Below are positions 61,143-64,000 of a stretch of DNA of 64,000 nucleotides, piece after piece. Both the position numbers and the translations under genes were made by a program. Source of the DNA: Polynucleobacter sp. MWH-UH35A (GTDB taxonomy: Bacteria; Pseudomonadota; Gammaproteobacteria; Burkholderiales; Burkholderiaceae); NCBI RefSeq assembly GCF_018687075.1, contig NZ_CP061285.1, forward strand, positions 496,001-560,000, given 5' to 3'. The first letter of the stretch is position 1. The number at the start of each line of letters is the position of its first letter. The notes under the pieces were generated by a model. That model saw nothing but the letters and a program-made list of their open reading frames with translations, was not told where the DNA came from and did no database searches.

Positions 61143-62204
61143 ATGAAACGATCATTTTCTAAAGTTCTACGTACTTTGGTAGTGGCTGCAGGTTTGTCGC
61201 TGACTTTGGCAAGCGGAATTAGTTTTGCAGAGCGCGCACCGATGGCGCCATTGCCTTCTCCTAGTGGGGTGGATGTTCCGCCATTGTCGGTTCCTGCCAA
61301 CCCTAATGCGCTGGCGAATGGAACTCAAGCTCAGTCTCAGCCGGCAAATCCATCCATTTTTACTTCTGCAAATAGCGATCCCCATAACTATGTCAGCATT
61401 CCCGACAAAGAAGCTAGCGTTCTGATTCAGCGCTCTGGTCAGGAGTGGCGTGTCATTCGTAATGGTGTGATCACTGTTTATGGTGGTTGGTTGTTGGCCC
61501 TAGCATTTTTTGGAATCATTGCGACATACACTCTCAAGGGCCCCATGAAATTGCATGAGCCAATGTCTGGCGTCAAAATTAAACGCTTTAGCGCTTTTGA
61601 TCGACTTGTACACTGGTTGATGGCTTTTAGCTTCTTGGCTTTGGCGTTTACAGGCTTATTAATTCTGTATGGCAAATACTTTGCGATGCCATTGATGGGT
61701 GGAGCGGCTTATGGTTCATTCCTCATGGTTTGTAAAAATATCCACAACTTTACTGGCCCTTTATTTACTATTTGTATTGTGATCTTCTTCTTACTCTTTG
61801 CTCATAAGAATGTATTTGGCAAAGGTGATATGGCTTGGATCATGGGCTTTGGTGGTATTTTCTCGGGCAAACATATTCCAGCAGGCTTCTTTAACTTTGG
61901 TGAAAAGTTCTGGTTCTGGTTTGGCATGACTTTCTTGGGTTTGGTCATTTCAGGCTCTGGCTTTGTGCTTGACATGATCGTGCCATTTATGACCTTGGAA
62001 TATACCCGCGGCACAATGCAGATAGCCAACATCATTCATAGTAGCGCTGCAATCTTGATGACTGCCATGGCAATGGGCCATATTTATATCGGTACGATCG
62101 GTTCACAAGGATCAATCGACGGAATGAAGACTGGTTATGTAGATGCTACTTGGGCTAAAGAGCACCATGAGCTCTGGTACAACAAAGTGAATAAAAAGGG
62201 ATAA
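61143..62204 (+). CDS. Formate dehydrogenase cytochrome b gamma subunit with extended N-terminus
   Basis: Membrane di-haem cytochrome b that passes electrons to quinone. I use the second ATG (MKRSFSKVL), seven bases after AAGGA. The protein has a signal peptide ending near SGISFA, then a Pro-rich periplasmic stretch to about residue 115, and then the usual helices. Likely haem ligands are in FDRLVHWLMAFSF, NIHNFTGPLF and MAMGHIYIGTIG. The C-terminus ATWAKEHHELWYN is characteristic of FDH gamma. Confidence 0.92.
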   Translation: MKRSFSKVLRTLVVAAGLSLTLASGISFAERAPMAPLPSPSGVDVPPLSVPANPNALANGTQAQSQPANPSIFTSANSDPHNYVSIPDKEASVLIQRSGQEWRVIRNGVITVYGGWLLALAFFGIIATYTLKGPMKLHEPMSGVKIKRFSAFDRLVHWLMAFSFLALAFTGLLILYGKYFAMPLMGGAAYGSFLMVCKNIHNFTGPLFTICIVIFFLLFAHKNVFGKGDMAWIMGFGGIFSGKHIPAGFFNFGEKFWFWFGMTFLGLVISGSGFVLDMIVPFMTLEYTRGTMQIANIIHSSAAILMTAMAMGHIYIGTIGSQGSIDGMKTGYVDATWAKEHHELWYNKVNKKG

Positions 62205-62207
62205 GCC

Positions 62208-62483
62208 ATGAAAAAGATCATTGCTTTCACATTTAGTGCATTTGCTGCTGCTTCAGTGTTGGCAGCATTGCCACCGTTGACTCCTGAGCAAGCAGAAGCA
62301 GCAGCTCTAGCGAAAGCCAAAACAGCTTATGGGGATAAGGTTGGCGCCTATAAATTATGCCTAGCCCAAAACAAAGTGGCGGATCAATTTAGAGTTCCAG
62401 GTACGCCTGCGCCAGCGGCATGTACTGCACCACCTCCATTTACTCCGCCAGTAGCAGCGGCTGCGGCACCAGCGGCTAAGTAA
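62208..62483 (+). CDS. Small secreted Ala/Pro-rich protein at the end of the formate dehydrogenase operon
   Basis: A 91-residue protein with a Sec signal peptide (MKKIIAFTFSAFAAASVLAA), a short core with two cysteines (YKLCLAQNK and PAACTAPP) and a Pro/Ala-rich tail. No family is recognised. It begins three bases after the gamma subunit and ends one base before the convergent ABC gene, so it is the last gene of the operon. Confidence 0.7.
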   Translation: MKKIIAFTFSAFAAASVLAALPPLTPEQAEAAALAKAKTAYGDKVGAYKLCLAQNKVADQFRVPGTPAPAACTAPPPFTPPVAAAAAPAAK

Positions 62484-63200
62484 TTAGTCCGCTAGCAACT
62501 CCTGATGTAAGTAGCGTTTAGTTGCTTGTGTTTGGGGGTTGGTAAAGAAGGGGCCTACGGGTCCCTTTTCTTTTATCTCACCTTGATCGATAAAGATAAT
62601 GTACTCAGCAAGCCTTTGAACTTGAGCAAGCTGATGCGATGAAAAAATTACATCTGCATCTTGTTGGTCAAATTGACGAATTAACTCTTCAACTTGCTCG
62701 GTAGTGTTGGGATCTAAATTGGCAGTGGGTTCATCTAGCAAAACTAAATTTGGTTTTTGAAGAATCGCTCGTCCAAGGCAAAGCTTCTGTCTTTCGCCGG
62801 CGGATAACTTCTGAGCTGGGCTATTGGCTAATGTACTTAATCCCACTTGCTCAATTACCCGTTCTATATCGGTATTAGTAATTGACGTATCTGCATCCCG
62901 AACCATAGCTAGATTGGTTAAAGCAGAGGCTTTAATCATGGGTGTGTGATGCAAGACTAATGCAGTTTTTGTTTTAAAGGAGTAAGTGACCGTTCCACTA
63001 TCGGGCTTGATTAATCCATCTAAGACTTTTAAGAAGGTAGTCTTACCAGCACCATTTGGCCCAATACAGGCAGTAATTCTGTCTGCAGGAATGATGGCGT
63101 GTGGAATATTAAGAATGGTTCGTCCATTACTATTGACGATAACGTTCTTCAGTTCAATGAATTTTTCAAAGCTTTCCGTAGCTTCAATCAGATTATCCAT
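62484..63200 (-). CDS. tupC: Tungstate/molybdate-type ABC transporter ATP-binding protein
   Basis: ATPase of an oxyanion importer. Walker A is GPNGAGKTTFLKVL, the signature LSAGERQKLCLGRA and Walker B NLVLLDEPTANLD. I start at the ATG read as MDNLIEATES, overlapping the permease stop by eight bases; an upstream in-frame start would overlap further. The 238-residue protein resembles TupC/WtpC-type ATPases. It lies next to formate dehydrogenase, whose pterin needs Mo or W. Confidence 0.82.
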   Translation of the reverse strand: MDNLIEATESFEKFIELKNVIVNSNGRTILNIPHAIIPADRITACIGPNGAGKTTFLKVLDGLIKPDSGTVTYSFKTKTALVLHHTPMIKASALTNLAMVRDADTSITNTDIERVIEQVGLSTLANSPAQKLSAGERQKLCLGRAILQKPNLVLLDEPTANLDPNTTEQVEELIRQFDQQDADVIFSSHQLAQVQRLAEYIIFIDQGEIKEKGPVGPFFTNPQTQATKRYLHQELLAD

Positions 63201-63888
63201 AGCGACGCTCCGCAATGTGACGTACCGCAAAGGTAATTAGATTTGCCAATAAAACAATCATCAGAAGCACCATACCCAGTGCCAACGCTAAAGGTAGATC
63301 ACCCTTGCTAGTTTCTAGAGCAATAGCGGTGGTCATGGTTCTGGTGGAGTGATCAATATTGCCGCCGACGATCATCACTGCGCCAACCTCCGATATAGCT
63401 CTGGCTAGGCCAGCAAGTATGGCGATTGTGAGCGAGAAGCGGCAATCCCAGATCAGCCACTTAAAACGGGCTATGGGTGGCAACCTAAGGCTCAGAAACG
63501 AGTCTCGATGTATTTTCCAGGAGTCTTCCAGTATTTGTCGACTAAGGGCGGCAATTAACGGGGTTGTTAGCAATGTCTGAGCAACGATCATCCCTTTAGG
63601 TGTAAAAAGCCATCCCCAAGCCCCTAAGGGGCCAGAGCGAGATAGCATGAGGTACACCAAGACCCCAACGATGACTGTGGGTACACCCATCAGGGTATTG
63701 AGTGTCACAATAATTGTCTTTTTGCCACTAAATTTCTCTGTTGCTAGGAGGGCTCCGATGGGTAGGCCCACTAGCGTCCCTATGAGAAGGGCGGACAGGC
63801 TGACCTGGAGGGAAACTAATACGATCCCTAGGACCCCGCCATCTAATTGCGCGAGTAAGGATAGGGCGTCTTGAAAAGCTTTTAACAT
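63193..63888 (-). CDS. tupB: Tungstate-type ABC transporter permease
   Basis: Membrane subunit of the oxyanion importer, 231 residues with about five helices. It has the TupB-like permease blocks LMGVPTVIVGVLVYLMLSRSG and the EAA-type loop LARAISEVGAVMIVGGNIDH (cores diagnostic). It is transcribed ahead of the ATPase with an eight-base overlap. No substrate-binding protein gene lies upstream: the next 66 bases lead to a divergent gene. Confidence 0.85.
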   Translation of the reverse strand: MLKAFQDALSLLAQLDGGVLGIVLVSLQVSLSALLIGTLVGLPIGALLATEKFSGKKTIIVTLNTLMGVPTVIVGVLVYLMLSRSGPLGAWGWLFTPKGMIVAQTLLTTPLIAALSRQILEDSWKIHRDSFLSLRLPPIARFKWLIWDCRFSLTIAILAGLARAISEVGAVMIVGGNIDHSTRTMTTAIALETSKGDLPLALALGMVLLMIVLLANLITFAVRHIAERRYG

Positions 63889-63954
63889 GCGCTTGATTCT
63901 ATCAAGGCAATGGCAAAATGGCTGTAATGCGATTGATTTCCCTATTTTTGACCC

Positions 63955-64000
63955 ATGGCTGAACTTGTTTGCCTCTGTAATGAGGTTCTCGATATGGATT
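63955..64000 (+). CDS. Start of an unidentified gene (3' end outside window)
   Basis: An ATG begins an open frame read as MAELVCLCNEVLDMD to the window edge, divergent from the tungstate-type permease. The CXC near the N-terminus recalls BFD-like [2Fe-2S] domains, but 15 residues are too few to decide. It may equally be another family or not the true start. Confidence 0.35.
   Translation, partial: MAELVCLCNEVLDMD

Overview
The window reads as a stretch of chromosome from a free-living freshwater-type betaproteobacterium. Gene content and order (map-glnD divergent from rpsB-tsf-pyrH-frr-uppS-cdsA-dxr-rseP-bamA-skp-lpxD-fabZ-lpxA-lpxB-rnhB, then ppsR/ppsA, an Anbu operon, smpB/ratAB, guaBA and a formate dehydrogenase locus) and the protein sequences fit Burkholderiales, and I think most likely Polynucleobacter. 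That genus assignment is inference from recall, not from a search. No rRNA, tRNA, CRISPR array, insertion sequence or prophage was seen.

Layout. 1-691 is the 3' end of ligA. 692-3229 is a small AT-rich island holding one intact family-2 glycosyltransferase and a heavily decayed phosphodiesterase-like gene. 3230-6665 (minus) is map-glnD. 6666-21919 (plus) is the long translation/lipid/outer-membrane operon series: rpsB-tsf with a structured leader and a strong terminator, pyrH-frr-uppS-cdsA-dxr-rseP-bamA-skp-lpxD-fabZ-lpxA-lpxB-rnhB and an RNA methyltransferase. It links nucleotide supply, ribosome recycling, isoprenoid carrier lipid, outer-membrane protein insertion and lipid A synthesis. 21939-25278 holds divergent ppsR and ppsA (gluconeogenic control).

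25376-29554 (minus) is a four-gene Anbu operon: circularly permuted ATP-grasp, alpha-E protein, transglutaminase-like protease and the ancestral proteasome homologue Anbu, here with a long basic tail. It is preceded by an NtrC-like palindrome. 29692-30944 holds smpB and, divergently, ratA-ratB; 30971-34077 guaB-guaA. 34108-38283 is the least familiar part: a ferritin-like DUF455 protein, a radical-SAM protein with an unusual cysteine spacing, and two tandem paralogous exported lipoproteins with different export signals. 38312-40895 is queE-queD-tadA-ldcA. 40969-46532 (minus) is a tight envelope cluster (GT39, flippase-like protein, GT9, PAP2, rlmJ). 46580-49953 holds a DUF3047 lipoprotein and divergent copA/copZ. 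50020-51689 is a PhoU-like regulator with a PiT phosphate transporter.

51829-62483 is a complete respiratory formate dehydrogenase locus: mrp/apbC, DUF3305, DUF3306, a 696-residue multi-cluster ferredoxin-like protein, a TorD-type chaperone, a Tat mini-protein, catalytic alpha, beta and gamma subunits, a small lipoprotein and a small secreted protein. It is followed convergently (62484-63888) by a tungstate-type ABC permease and ATPase without an adjacent binding protein, which probably supplies the metal for the enzyme. The last 46 bases start another plus-strand gene.
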